NCBI GenBank assembly: GCA_009760885.1
Contig: CM019693.1
Span: forward strand, 46,444,751 to 46,508,750
Source: Achatina immaculata
Lineage: Eukaryota; Mollusca; Gastropoda; Stylommatophora; Achatinidae
Direction: 5' to 3'
Length of the DNA stretch: 64,000 nucleotides
Shown here: positions 1-10,012 of the stretch, in pieces
How the letters are laid out: the number at the start of each line of letters is the position of its first letter
Numbering within the stretch: position 1 is the first letter of the stretch
The notes under the pieces: generated by a model
The model's input: the letters and a program-made list of their open reading frames with translations, nothing else
The model's database searches: none
Told to the model about the DNA's origin: nothing
Position numbers and translations under genes: made by a program

Positions 1-36
1 ATGGGTTCATCTGTTAATCCAGTCAACTGTGACAAG

Positions 37-392
37 CAAAACATGGCATTACTGTCCAGGACGTGCGGGAGTACATAGCAGTGATGTGGCTGACAGACTT
101 GCTGGACAAGCTAAAATAAATGGCAGATTGACAATGGACAAGGAGGACATTGCTAAAGCTGTATTTGGCAGACTGTGCAAAAATGAAGAGCGGGGATGAA
201 AACAATTTAGATCTGAAGAGATTGCTTGAGCTAGGACAAATTAAAGGAGCTGGCAGGAAGTCTGAACTGTGTGGCAGAAAACGCGTCATAAATAACCATT
301 TGACAGTAATTATCCTGCTCTAGAATGGATGCTGCAGCATGTGGCATATATGGTGTTGTCCCAAATGCAGTGAGGCCGGGATCTGAATTTTA
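37..392 (+). pseudogene. RNase H-like C-terminal fragment of a non-LTR retrotransposon
   Basis: An open stretch reads HYCPGRAGVHSSDVADRLAG, the C-terminal RNase H pattern (H-x-G-x-x-G-N-x-x-A-D-x-L-A) of retrotransposons encoding a ribonuclease H. A single-base frameshift near 200 moves the reading to the next frame, and a second shift near 320 leads to a short WCCPKC ending, a cysteine pair typical of the tail of such proteins. The upstream RNase H and reverse transcriptase parts are not in the window. It is a decayed 5'-truncated fragment, in the same orientation as MTO1. Recognition is from motif memory only. Confidence 0.6.
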
Positions 393-397
393 AACTT

Positions 398-725
398 TGT
401 TATATGGATGCTTGTTAATTTCTTACTGTCACATGGATGCTTGTTACTTTCTTACTGTCACATGGATGCTTGTTAATTTCTTACTGTCACATGGATGCTT
501 GTTACTTTCTTACTGTCACATGGATGCTTGTTAATTTCTTACTGTCACATGGATGCTTGTTACTTTCTTACTGTCACGTGGATGCTTGTTACTTTCTTAC
601 TGTCACATGGATGCTTGTTACTTTCTTACTGTCACATGGATGCTTGTTACTTTCTTACTGTCACATGGATGCTTGTTACTTTCTTACTGTCACATGAATG
701 GTTGTTCTTACTTACTGTCACATGT
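398..725. repeat. 29-bp minisatellite, about 11 copies
   Basis: A 29-bp unit (ATGGATGCTTGTTACTTTCT followed by TACTGTCAC) repeats with few substitutions; early units alternate TTAATTT and TTACTTT. Because 29 is not a multiple of 3, each frame cycles through the same peptide (MLVTFLLSHGC...), which gives spurious ORFs. Confidence 0.95.
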
Positions 726-1020
726 TGCTATTATGGTCATATATGTATACACAGTCATGCAGACACTTATAATGACTACATACACACTTTAAAAAAAAAA
801 ATCCAGTATACTTGCTACTCTCACTGCAGTATACAACCATTACTTTCACATGTGCATGCAAATCTGTTATTTGTTGTCAATTATTTACATTTGTGGACAT
901 CATGTTATCTTAGTTATCACATAAGTAGTATCATACTTTAACCAGCTCATAACCAGCACATAATAACCAACAACATTACCATCTGCAGTGTCACCACAAA
1001 GTGTTTTGTTTACTGTAAAG
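726..1020. other. Intron sequence, no feature seen
   Basis: AT-rich sequence between the minisatellite and the first visible MTO1 exon. It ends in the acceptor TTTACTGTAAAG. Confidence 0.6.
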
Positions 1021-1133
1021 GTACGCCACCCCGGCTAGATAAACGAACAATAAACTTCAAATTTCTGGAGCCAAAATATGGAGATAACCCACCAGTACCA
1101 TTCTCCTTTATGACTGACCAAGTTTGGATAAAG
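1021..1133 (+). CDS. MTO1: MTO1 internal exon 1 of 8 in window (mitochondrial tRNA U34 modification enzyme)
   Basis: MTO1 (bacterial MnmG/GidA) is an FAD-dependent mitochondrial enzyme. With GTPBP3 it installs the taurinomethyl group (carboxymethylaminomethyl in bacteria) on the wobble uridine of certain mitochondrial tRNAs. This exon begins in phase (one G supplied upstream) and reads TPPRLDKRTINF, followed by NPPVPFSFMTDQVWIK. The G-T-P-P-R-[LI] block is a GidA landmark preceding the catalytic region. Acceptor TGTAAAG and donor AAG|GTAATT flank 37 full codons ending in phase 0, which fits the next exon. Upstream exons with the N-terminal Rossmann FAD-binding segment are outside the window. 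The ortholog call rests on many family-specific residues across eight exons; expression cannot be judged. Confidence 0.93.
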
Positions 1134-1255
1134 GTAATTACACCTTGTTTAACATGCTGCAGTTACTGTAATTGACTTTAGTTCTATGTATATTATTCTT
1201 TAACTGATTATAGTTCTGTATTCATTATCTCAAAAAAGTGAAAAAAGGGGTTAGA

Positions 1256-1691
1256 TAAAAGGCGATAGCAACGACAGTAAAACTGGTTCTAGTAATAAAG
1301 GTAAATAGAGGTGTATAGTACAGTTTTACACAGAGGAGGGAGTGGTGAAAAAACAAAGAGCAGAAAATATGAGAGAAAGACAAACACAACACAGCATATA
1401 ACTAAAAGAAAATGAAAAACTTAGCTTTGTGGCATCCTCCTAGAAAGAGTGGCATTCAAGTGTTTTCTTTCTAGGAGGATGCCACAAAGCTAAATTTGTC
1501 ATTTTCTTTTAGTTATATGTTGTGCTGTGTTTGTGTATGTAATCTTTGAGAAAGACTCACACTGAAATATTAGATGTTGTATGTTTTTCATTTAATCATT
1601 CTCATCTTACTTTCATACTTTCTGCTGTTTGTTTCCTCACTCCCTCTGCTGCCATGTAAAACTACCATACACCTCTATTTACCTTTATTAT
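1256..1691. mobile_element. Palindromic Penelope-like terminal repeat (second Penelope family)
   Basis: Two inverted copies of one sequence meet head to head. The right copy (from about 1467) contains a motif related to GGCTCATGCCGAAATATT and the TGTATGTTTTTCATTTAAT tract found in a related repeat at 23076-23640. The left copy lacks the middle part. No coding sequence. A 14-15 bp near-duplicate of the target, AAAAAAGG(G)GTTAGA, occurs at 1241-1255 and 1692-1705, so this looks like one insertion into the 5' edge of the RTE fragment that follows. Confidence 0.6.
1421..1493. repeat. Perfect 27-bp inverted repeat, 19-nt loop
   Basis: Bases 1421-1447 are the exact reverse complement of 1467-1493, with loop 1448-1466. 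It is the centre of the palindromic element and would form a strong hairpin in RNA or cruciform in DNA. Confidence 0.97.
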
Positions 1692-1705
1692 AAAAAAGGG
1701 TTAGA

Positions 1706-2930
1706 GTTAAACACCAATAAAACAGAAGTAATGGTGATATCCAAGAAAAATAAAATACCAGAATGCAGAATTATAGTGCAGGGGAAGATATGAAGACAGA
1801 TCAATAGATGCAAATATTTAGGTACAGTCATAACATCTGATGGCAGGTGCACTGAAGAAATCAGAACTAGGGTAGCAATGGCAAAGACAGTTTTTGGGAA
1901 AAAGAAGAACAAATTAACAAATCAAAAACTATCATTGGCAATAAGAAAGAGAGTTCTGAGAAGCTATATAGAACCTATACTACTTTATGCACATGAAACA
2001 GACCATGAGTAAACATTTAGAACAAAGAATAAAGACTATTGAAATATGGTTCCTAAGAAGGATGCTTTATCATTATTAGGAAAGCAGAAACATATAAATA
2101 TCTAGGCATAACTTTGACAAAAGCAACATAATAAGCAAGGACATTAAAAGCAGAGTACACATAGGGAATAAAATATACTTTGCCTTGCAAAACCTGATAA
2201 AATCCAATATCCTGTCCCAAAACACCAAAATAACAATCTACAAAACTATAATAAGACCAGCTGTCATGTATGGAACAGAAACATAGAGTACAAAAAAGAA
2301 ACATATACAACAATAGCAGATCTTTGAGAACAATATCCTAAGAAGAATTTTTGGACTCACAAAGGATACCAACAGTGGAGAATGGAAAGCTAGAAAGAAC
2401 ACTGAACTGAACAGTGTATTTAAATTCCAACAAATTATAAATGTCTTGAAACTGAACAGACTATGCTGGCTGGGCCATGTAGAAAGAAAGGAGGAGACCA
2501 GACAAATGAAAATTATGTACACATAAGAGATAAGGGAAACAAGACCAAGGGGTAGACCAGGACAGAGATGGAAAGACAGTATGGAGGAGAATATAAAAGA
2601 AATTGATGTCACCAACTGGAGAGAGAAGATTAGGAATAGAGAGGAATGGAGGCAGACTTTGTCTGCTGCAATGAGCCTTAATGGCTTAGAAAGCTGAAGA
2701 AGAAGAAAGAAGGATGTTTTGCATACCATGGACAGCCAGAAAGACAAATGAAGAAGTATTACAGCAGGATAAAGAATATCCACTGGTTCCATACATAAGA
2801 AAAAAGACAACGTTTCTCTGACACATCAGCAGACTGCATGTTTTAGTGTGAAAACAACAATTGAAGTGATTTGAAACAAGGAAGATTGAGCGAGATGGAG
2901 AGAGATGACCGCCTATGCATACCAGCATGG
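1706..2930 (+). pseudogene. RTE-A-like retrotransposon 3' fragment, interrupted
   Basis: Fragments read TNKTEVMVISKK, then YLGTVITSDGRCTEEIRTR, SYIEPILLYAHE and IEIWFLRR. These are the thumb and post-RT region of an RTE-clade endonuclease-reverse transcriptase. The reading resumes after an insertion (2065-2706) with IPWTARKTNEEVL, the usual continuation of the family. The 3' end near 2905-2930 (CGCCTATGCATACC...GGCATGGCAC, then TGATCTGATCTGAT) matches the 3' end of better copies such as 57270-59055. Stops and frameshifts throughout; the 5' part with endonuclease and RT palm is absent. Confidence 0.7.
2055..2716 (+). mobile_element. LINE-E 3' fragment with (GAA)n tail and 10-bp target duplication
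   Basis: In shifting frames it reads TYKYLGITLTK, then TIYKTIIRPAVMYGTETW, ILRRIFG, LNRLCWLGHVERKE and RGRPGQRWKDSMEENI. This is the carboxy-terminal zone of a non-LTR pol. The end is GAAGAAGAAGAA. The target AAGAAGGATG is present at 2055-2064 and 2707-2716, inside the RTE-A reading frame, which continues on both sides. It is 5'-truncated at insertion, a standard target-primed outcome. Confidence 0.75.
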
Positions 2931-3948
2931 CACTGATCTGATCTGATACATTATCCAATTGGTTAGCAACTGCTGTACACATTATTTTGTTAGCTGACTG
3001 TGAGCCATATACGTTATCCCATTGTTATTACAGTATCATGTTCATTATCTTGTTAGTTGATAGTCCCATGTTTGTTACTGCATTAGTTGACTGTGGTGCT
3101 GTATTTGCTAATCAGCTAGTTGACTGGTGTTGTATATTCCATTACCTGACTTGAGGTGTACATTGTTCCATTGACTTTGTAGCAATAAACATTATTTCAT
3201 TAGTTGATTGTACAGAACACACTGCATGAAACATGTAATATCTTAGGTTGCTGAACATAATCAGTGGCACAGAGCACATAACTTAAGACAAGCTATAGAA
3301 AGGCCATATTTATATTAAAAATGATATAAATGTTGACAGAGTGAACCAAGAAGATATGAAAGTGTTGACAGAGTGAACAAAATAGATTTGAAAATGTTGA
3401 CAGAATGAACCAAGAAGATATGATGGAAATGTTGACAGTATGAAACAAGAAGATATGGAAATGTTGACAGTGAAACTTGAAGATATGGAAATGTTGACAG
3501 TATGAAACAAGAAGATATGGAAATGTTGACAGTGAAACTTGAAGATATGGAAATGTTGACAGTATGAAACAAGAAGATATGGAAATGTTGACAGTATGAA
3601 ACAAGAAGATATGGAAATGCTGACAGTGAAACTTGAAGATATGGAAATGTTGACAGAGTGAAACTTGAAGATATGGAAATGTTGACAGAGTGAAACTTGA
3701 AGATATGGAAATGTTGACAGAGTGAAACTTGAAGATATGGAAATGTTGACAGAGTGAAACTTGAAGATATGGAAATGTTGACAGAGTGAAACTTGAAGAT
3801 ATGGAAATGTTGACAGAGTGAAACTTGAAGATATGGAAATGTTGACAGAGTGAAACTTGAAGATATGGAAATGTTGACGCCATGAAACAAGAAGATATGA
3901 TGGAAGTGTTGATGAAATGAAGCAACATTCCTTATCATAAAAAAGACA
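2911..3948. repeat. Left arm of ~1-kb inverted duplication
   Basis: Everything from GCCTATGCATACCAGCATGG to the segment before 3948 reappears in reverse complement at 5930-7324, including about 380 bp of single-copy sequence (2940-3320), a tandem array and its distal flank TTTATGATAAGGAATG. The outer end lies within the last ~30 bp of the RTE-A 3' terminus. Confidence 0.92.
3325..3895. repeat. 30/32-bp minisatellite, about 18 copies (left arm)
   Basis: Units have the core GATATGGAAATGTTGACAG with three linkers (AGTGAAACTTGAA, TGAAACTTGAA, TATGAAACAAGAA), so unit lengths are 30 or 32 bp. Distal units diverge. Long ORFs on the minus strand here are repeat artefacts (ISISSSFTLSTFPYLQVS...). Confidence 0.95.
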
Positions 3949-4089
3949 CCAATTAGAAAATATAACAATCATGGAAAAAACTCAGAGTAAAAGGAAAATG
4001 AAAGAGACAGAAATATTTGGATGAGTCGCGATGGTAGTAAAATAAAAGAAAGACATATTGTGTAGAGTTAGCAAGAATAATCCAGAACA

Positions 4090-5929
4090 GAATGTATAAA
4101 CTAGGAAAAATGTAGAACAGCTTTATTACTTAACGACTACAAAGTTGTGATGTTTCAGCATGAGCCTTAATCATACAAAAACATACAGGGTGAAGAAATA
4201 GAGAGAGGAGATAAAGTATAGATTCACATGAATAATATTAAAAAGAAGAAAAAAAGGAAAAAAATAGAGTACTTAGCTGTAAAATAAAAGGTGTGGCTTG
4301 TGTGTCAGGAATGCATTTAGTAGAACATGGAGACTGTTTAAATAGAAAACTGTGATATTTTGTTGGTGGGTTGTAACTGGTGGATGGCGAACCAGGGAGG
4401 GGAGAGAGAGTTATATAATGTTGACCTAGCCAGGAGAAGTTGAAATAGATGATTAGAGAAGAGGGGTTGCAAAGTGATTCTGTGAGGAGGTTTGACAAGT
4501 AAGAAGGGGCGGAGCTTAGTGGAGAGGTACTGTAATGATTGAAGAGAATGTTAAGTGTAGCTGAACAGACAGTTTAACCCATGTGGCTCCAGCATCCCAT
4601 AATTTTGAATGCAGCGGTTTTCAAGCGCCAGGCGGCTTGTGTCATCTGCATGACATTGTTTGATGGCTGTTGCCAGAAAATCAGATTTGCCTCTGTGGTT
4701 GGGGCCATTGAAATGATTTGGGACTGGTTTTGAAGCATGCTGGGCGATGTCGTACAGATGTGTTTGCATGCGGTCCCTTAATCTGAGGCCAGTCTCACCA
4801 ATATACGTTATCCTGCATCTTTTGCAAATGATGACTCGCATGTGAATCCCTCATGAAGAGTGAGGATAGTTTTGGGAAAGGTGATTGTTTTCGTTTCCCA
4901 GACTACTGGACAGGTAACGCAGTGGGAGCGGTTACATTTTCTGGTGCCAACATATGTAAGGCTCTGCTTCAAGTGGCTGTGGATGAGGATGTCCTGTAGG
5001 TTTGGCTCACGTTTGTATGCCAATAGGGGTGGATCAGAGAATCATAAGTGAATTTTATGTTGTTATTGAGTGAGTTGGCGAATTTAATAAATTTTTTAAG
5101 GTCTTCCTGTGGCATACTTGTGATTCCAATGCCATCATCAATGTACCTTTTATATAATTCTGAAAGTCTGCCAGTGTAGGTTTCCCATAATTTGACTTCC
5201 AGAAATCCATAGACATGCATAACTGGGACCCATTTTCATTCCCATGGTAACACCACTGATTTGCTCGAAGTATTCGCTGTTGAATTAGAAAGAATTTAGG
5301 TTTAGTACTAGCTGTGTAAGTCTGATTATGGTGTCAGTGCTAGTGGTGGGGTGAGGATCTTTGTCGAAAATAGCGGAATGCTGAGAGTCAATCCTCATGG
5401 GGGATAGAAGTGTATAGGGAGCAGACATCAAGGAGAAAGATGTGATAGGTGTGGTGTTGACAGAGTGTGATTGTATCAAAAGTTGTTACGGTGTGGTTGG
5501 TATCTTTCAAAAAGGAGGGTAGTTTGTGTACTAGCGGCTGTCCAAAAAGTCAGAAATGTGCTCAGTGGGGCATGAACATGCTGATACAATAGGACGTCCA
5601 GGGTTACCTGGTTTGTGGATTTTAGGAAGAAGATAGAAGGTAGGTGTGCTTAAACAGCTGTCCTTAATGTGAAGAGAAACAGCTTGGGGTGGGAGGCCAC
5701 CTTCTGTAAACAGGTCTTTAATGGTTGCTTCCACTATGTCATTTGAATAGGTAGCATCGTTTTTACGTGGGGCATAGAATTTTATATTACTGAGTTGGGA
5801 CATTCCCTCCACGATATTTAAATCTTTTTTCCAAACTACAAGATTGCTGGTTTTATCACAATGTCCCTCCGACGCCGGAGTTTGGACAATGCCCTGGACT
5901 CTCCCTTATTTAGGTTAAAATGTCCAAGT
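4090..5929 (-). mobile_element. Penelope-like element, decayed RT plus GIY-YIG
   Basis: Read on the minus strand from about 5920: DIVIKPA, then TFYLLPKIHKPGNPGRPIVS (RT fingers), DVCSLYTSIPHEDG, LYKRYIDDGIGI with the YIDD catalytic pair, KREPNLQDILIHSHL, CNRSHCVTCP and VIICKRCRITYIGETGLRLR. The last is the GIY-YIG endonuclease signature that separates Penelope-like elements from LINEs. The frame changes several times and part between the palm and the thumb is lost. After the stop near 4551 comes the terminal repeat (4550-4090), including GGCTCATGCTGAAAC at about 4151-4176 and the AATGTATAAACTAGG end shared with copies at 25725 and 44997. It sits exactly between the arms of the inverted duplication. 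Confidence 0.85.
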
Positions 5930-5994
5930 GTCTTTTTTATGATAAGGAATGTTGCTTCATTTCATCGACACTTCCATCATATCTTCTTGTTTCA

Positions 5995-6905
5995 TGGCGT
6001 CAACATTTCCATATCCTCAAGTTTCACTCTGTCAACATTTCCATATCTTCAAGTTTCACTGTCAACATTTCCATATCTTCTTGTTTCATACTGTCAGCAT
6101 TTCCATATCTTCTTGTTTCATACTGTCAACATTTCCATATCTTCAAGTTTCACTGTCAACATTTCCATATCTTCTTGTTTCATACTGTCAACATTTCCAT
6201 ATCTTCTTGTTTCATACTGTCAACATTTCCATATCTTCAAGTTTCACTGTCAACATTTCCGTATCTTCAAGTTTCACTGTCAGCACTTCCATATCTTCTT
6301 GTTTCATACTGTCAACATTTCCATATCTTCTTGTTTCATACTGTCATCATCATCATCATGATGTGCCGTGCCGACTGGCGTTGGCTATTATGCTTCTCCA
6401 GAGTACACGATCCTTCATGCAGGCCATCAGCTCATTTGGTGATCTCCTCTCACACCATCCTGTCAGACTGTCCAGTATCATTTCTCTTGGTCTTCCTCTT
6501 GATCTTCTTCCTTCTATTTTTCCTGTTGTTATAATATTTTCAATGCCCCCTCTTCTCATTGCATGTCCTATGAAAGTAGGCAACATTTCCATATCTTCAA
6601 GTTTCACTGTCAGCATTTCCATATCTTCTTGTTTCATACTGTCAACATTTCCATATCTTCTTGTTTCATACTGTCAACATTTCCATATCTTCAAGTTTCA
6701 CTGTCAACATTTCCATATCTTCTTGTTTCATACTGTCAACATTTCCATATCTTCAAGTTTCACTGTCAACATTTCCATATCTTCTTGTTTCATACTGTCA
6801 ACATTTCCATCATATCTTCTTGGTTCATTCTGTCAACATTTTCAAATCTATTTTGTTCACTCTGTCAACACTTTCATATCTTCTTGGTTCACTCTGTCAA
6901 CATTT
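5995..6905. repeat. 30/32-bp minisatellite (right arm), interrupted
   Basis: Same units as 3325-3895 in reverse orientation, in two blocks (5995-6345 and 6583-6905) separated by an RTE-B fragment. The order of linker variants differs from the left arm, so the array has rearranged since duplication. Confidence 0.93.
6345..6588 (-). mobile_element. RTE-B 3' fragment inside the minisatellite
   Basis: On the minus strand it reads GHAMRRGGIENIITTGKIEG, then RRSRGRPREMILDSLTGW, and ends GTGCCGTGCC...(GAT)n at the minisatellite junction (TCATCATCATCATGATG at 6346-6362). This is the RTE-type C-terminal region and 3' end. Sister copies are at 7379-7825 (opposite strand) and 12418-12640. There is no left-arm counterpart, so it inserted after the duplication. 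Confidence 0.8.
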
Positions 6906-7346
6906 ATATCATTTTTAATATAAATATGGCCTTTCTATAGCTTGTCTTAAGTTATGTGCTCTGTGCCACTGATTATGTTCAGCAACCTAAGATATTACAT
7001 GTTTCATGCAGTGTGTTCTGTACAATCAACTAATGAAATAATGTTTATTGCTACAAAGTCAATGGAACAATGTACACCTCAAGTCAGGTAATGGAATATA
7101 CAACACCAGTCAACTAGCTGATTAGCAAATACAGCACCACAGTCAACTAATGCAGTAACAAACATGGGACTATCAACTAACAAGATAATGAACATGATAC
7201 TGTAATCAAACAATGGGATAATGTCTTTGGCTCACAGTCAGCTAACAAAATAATGTGTACAGCAGTTGCTAACCAATTGGATAATGTATCAGATCAGATC
7301 AGTGCCATGCTGGTATGTATAGGCAGTTCTGATCATAGGATTATTC

Positions 7347-7348
<2 letters not shown>

Positions 7349-7377
<29 letters not shown>
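7349..7377. repeat. (AT)n microsatellite
   Basis: About 14 AT dinucleotides. The preceding 20 bp (TTCTGATCATAGGATTATTC) recur in reverse complement at about 35873-35900, also beside an AT tract. Confidence 0.95.
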
Positions 7378-7378
<1 letters not shown>

Positions 7379-7379
<1 letters not shown>

Positions 7380-7825
7380 AAATGCTGTATTGAACCTATC
7401 TTGTTATATGGAAGTGAATCATGGACAGTAGGCAGGTCGGCACAATAATCATTGGAAGCAGCAGAAATGTGGTTTATTAGAAGAATGTTGTGAATGCCCT
7501 GGACAGCAAAAATAACTAATGAAGAATGTAAGAGAAGAGCTGGAAAGACAAAAAAATCTTATCAAAAAGACAAGAGAGAGAGAGACAGTGTACTTTCATA
7601 GGACATGCAATGAGAAGAGGGGGCATTGAAAATATTATAACAGCAGGAAAAATAGAAGGAAGAAGATCAAGAGGAAGACCAAGAGAAATGATACTGCACA
7701 GTCTGATGGGATAGTGTGAGAGGAGATCACCAACTGAGCTGATGGCCTGTATGAGGGATCATGTACTCTGGAGAAACATAATAGCCAACGCCAAGTGGCA
7801 CGGCACCTGATGATGATGATTTTAT
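7379..7825 (+). mobile_element. RTE-B 3' fragment
   Basis: Fragments read CCIEPILLYGSESWTVGR, then AEMWFIRRML and PWTAKITNEE, followed by the same C-terminal region as 6345-6588 in the + orientation. The end is GGCACGGCACC(TGA)n at 7800-7821. Several stops and frameshifts. A TATA/GT microsatellite (7822-7890) follows the tail. Confidence 0.8.
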
Positions 7826-7971
7826 ATATATAATATATATATATATATATAATGTGTGTGTGTGTATACATATATATATATATATATTTAGCTATAGCCT
7901 TCTAATTTTCCTTTACGTTGTCATTAGTAATTTTAGAGCATTTATACAGAAGTATTTCTACAATTGTCTAG

Positions 7972-8084
7972 CCTGAAGATCAGTTACCATGTCACATGAC
8001 ACGGACTACAGACCAAGTTGCTCAGATAGTTCTGGACACTTTACATCTTAACAGACATGTTCAGGAGGAAATCCATGGACCAAG
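7972..8084 (+). CDS. MTO1: MTO1 internal exon 2 of 8
   Basis: Reads [15 protein letters not shown], then [20 protein letters not shown] plus two bases of an Arg codon. The P-E-D-Q-[LI]-P-C start and the H-x-x-[IV]-x-x-x-[IL]-x-x-x-R/S-x-x-Y/H-x-G-P pattern are conserved in GidA/MTO1 just before the first family signature. Acceptor ATTGTCTAG, donor CCAAG|GTAAAC. The Arg codon (AG+G) is completed by exon 3, which begins the G-P-R-Y-C-P-S-I-E signature across the splice. Confidence 0.93.
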
Positions 8085-9045
8085 GTAAACTGCACATCAC
8101 AACATCCCCTGCTTTTGTATGTGGAGTCACACACACAGCTGTTAGATATCGTGAATAAACATACAGTCTAAGACTCTTGTAATCAGTAAAAAACTGAAGG
8201 GTACTTCTTTAACGTAACATTTTTTGTAAAGATGTTTCCACCTCCTTTGAATAATGTTTGAAATAATAACTTCATCTCCTCCAGCCAAAAAAAAATATAT
8301 ATGAAAAAAAAACATTCAATATTAGTACCCCAACTAACCATACCCCATCTCCCACAATTTTTTGTACTAACCGCACTCCCAACCAGGGCTGTCTTAACAG
8401 CACTGGGAGCCCCTGGGCAAAGTAATAATAAAATAACAAAATCAGCTGCCTGCCTCCACACACACACAGCGTGGCCACCATATTCATTCATATACATAGA
8501 TTTCTGTGAGCTGGCTGGGCTCTCCATGCAGTAGTTATCTTTTTATTAATAGTAACAAAACATTTTGTGTTTTTGTTAGTCTCTTGTCTTTTTCATGACA
8601 GTACAGATGGCTCTCTACATGCATAAATTAATAGTCATATAATAAATTTCTGAAGTTTACAGAAAGGGTGGATATTAGAGATATTAGATATACACATGAA
8701 TGTTAACCAAGCAAGTGCATCTCTGAAAGGCATGATTGTGACTGTTTTAGAGATTCAGTTACAGTTGGGAGATGAATCTTACAAGGCTGGTCAGTACAAT
8801 AGAAAGGACTTTGCAAAACAGTTCGGGGACAGTCCAGAAGCTGAAATTGTAGACAGGATGAATATCCGTACATTTAAAATTGTCTGCTTAAGTCTAACAA
8901 ATTGAGCTCTTCAGGATAGAACACAGGAAATGGGCTGTGTACTGGAGGAAATTAGATGTTATTAATAGGTTTTTCATAATGAAGGAACATACTCATTTTA
9001 GTTGATTCTGAGGTGAAGTTTAAAATCATATGGAATGAACTAACA
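8085..9045. other. Intron sequence, no recognised feature
   Basis: AT-rich, with A-runs near 8287-8310 and a short CA tract at 8459-8468. A 69-codon open stretch at 8696-8905 matches nothing I know and has no splice context supporting an exon. Confidence 0.5.
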
Positions 9046-10012
9046 GACTTTATTTTCGAAGAGTTAAGAATTGGGTACGCAGGCCTGTCTATCTTTCTGC
9101 CCTTCATCATACAACTTTCATTCAGTCACAGATATTTAGCATTTGTTATTGAACATAATATGCATGAAAAAACATAAAATGAATAAGTAAATAATTAATA
9201 AACCCTTTCTTTCCATACAGTCCACATTGTGCTTTATGCAACTACATGAACTAAACTTTATTACATGCTCACATTCATTTTAAACTCACACATTTTTGGA
9301 ACAGCAATATAATACATAAAACAGTCAAGTCATACTTTAGATTAAGCAAATTTAGACTGTGATAGTACATATGCCTATACTGTTCTTAAAGCAAATACAT
9401 ACTGATGCATTTATTCACACACATACTACATATAAATAAACACATCCACACATGTACATATACACACATACATTCACATGTATACACAGATATGTACACA
9501 CATACATTCACATGTATGCACATAGATATATACACACACATGTATGTATGTACACATAAAGACGTGCACATATACCCTACATATATGTTCATACAAACAT
9601 ACATACCAATACACATGTCTACACATACACACATAGCTATATATGCACATACATATACGTACCTACACCTATTCATACATGTATATAAAGTATGCACAAA
9701 CACATATACATATTAGGGAGCCATATAGTCCATCTCAAACAAATATTGACATAGTTTGAAGTTATAAGAATGAATATTACTTGTAAGTTTTAAATGAGTT
9801 GGTAGGGTGTTCCAAAGGTAGGCAGCTGAGTAAGAGAAGCTTTTGTTGAACATATCAAATGAAATGGAATTGTAAAGATAGACGGACTGCATGTGAACTG
9901 GGGGAACACTAAAATGAAAGAGACGGCGAAAGCAATGGCAGTCATAAAGTTGATGATAATAACAAAGAAATGTAAAGTGCAATGAAAAGGAAAAACTATT
10001 CACACATTTTTT
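9046..10012 (-). mobile_element. LINE-G (CR1/L2-group-like) 3' part
   Basis: The minus-strand coding end (10003-9716) reads FSYSAAYLWNTLPTHLKL, then NIHSYNFKLCQYLFEMDY. This is the hallmark last segment of CR1/L2/Jockey-group ORF2 proteins (S-x-A-P-x-L-W-N-x-L-P ... F-K-x-x-L-x-x-Y-L-F). The 3' UTR runs leftward to TTATTTTCGAAGAGTTAAGAATTGGG near 9050. The same UTR occurs at 10877-11118, 28881-29600, 33635-33960 and 46775-47615. A microsatellite expansion splits this copy. Confidence 0.8.
9395..9712. repeat. Degenerate ACAT/ACAC microsatellite, ~320 bp
   Basis: Alternating ACATACAC, ACATGTATAC and ATATAC steps between the 3' UTR and coding end of LINE-G. The copy at 28881-29600 has no expansion at this point, so it grew inside this copy. 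Confidence 0.9.

Larger units (their letters stand above)
5930..7324. repeat. Right arm of ~1-kb inverted duplication
   Basis: Reverse complement of 2911-3948 with strong identity in the single-copy part (6906-7324). It is longer than the left arm because the tandem array differs in copy number and holds a 245-bp retroposon fragment at 6345-6588. Confidence 0.92.

Noticed and set aside
3293..3972. Long minus-strand ORFs of about 210-220 codons
   Set aside because: They are repeat translations of the 30/32-bp minisatellite in all three frames; no domain, and the array lies in an intron.
4860..5051. + strand ORF over the Penelope element
   Set aside because: Antisense shadow of the Penelope linker and GIY-YIG coding sequence; similar shadows at 13303-13527 and 25977-26309 were also discarded.
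5861..6940. 324-codon and overlapping + strand ORFs
   Set aside because: Same minisatellite in the inverted arm, fused with a read-through of an antisense RTE fragment.
8696..8905. 69-codon + ORF (MNVNQASASLKGMIVT...)
   Set aside because: No resemblance to anything I know; length is within chance for AT-rich intron sequence.
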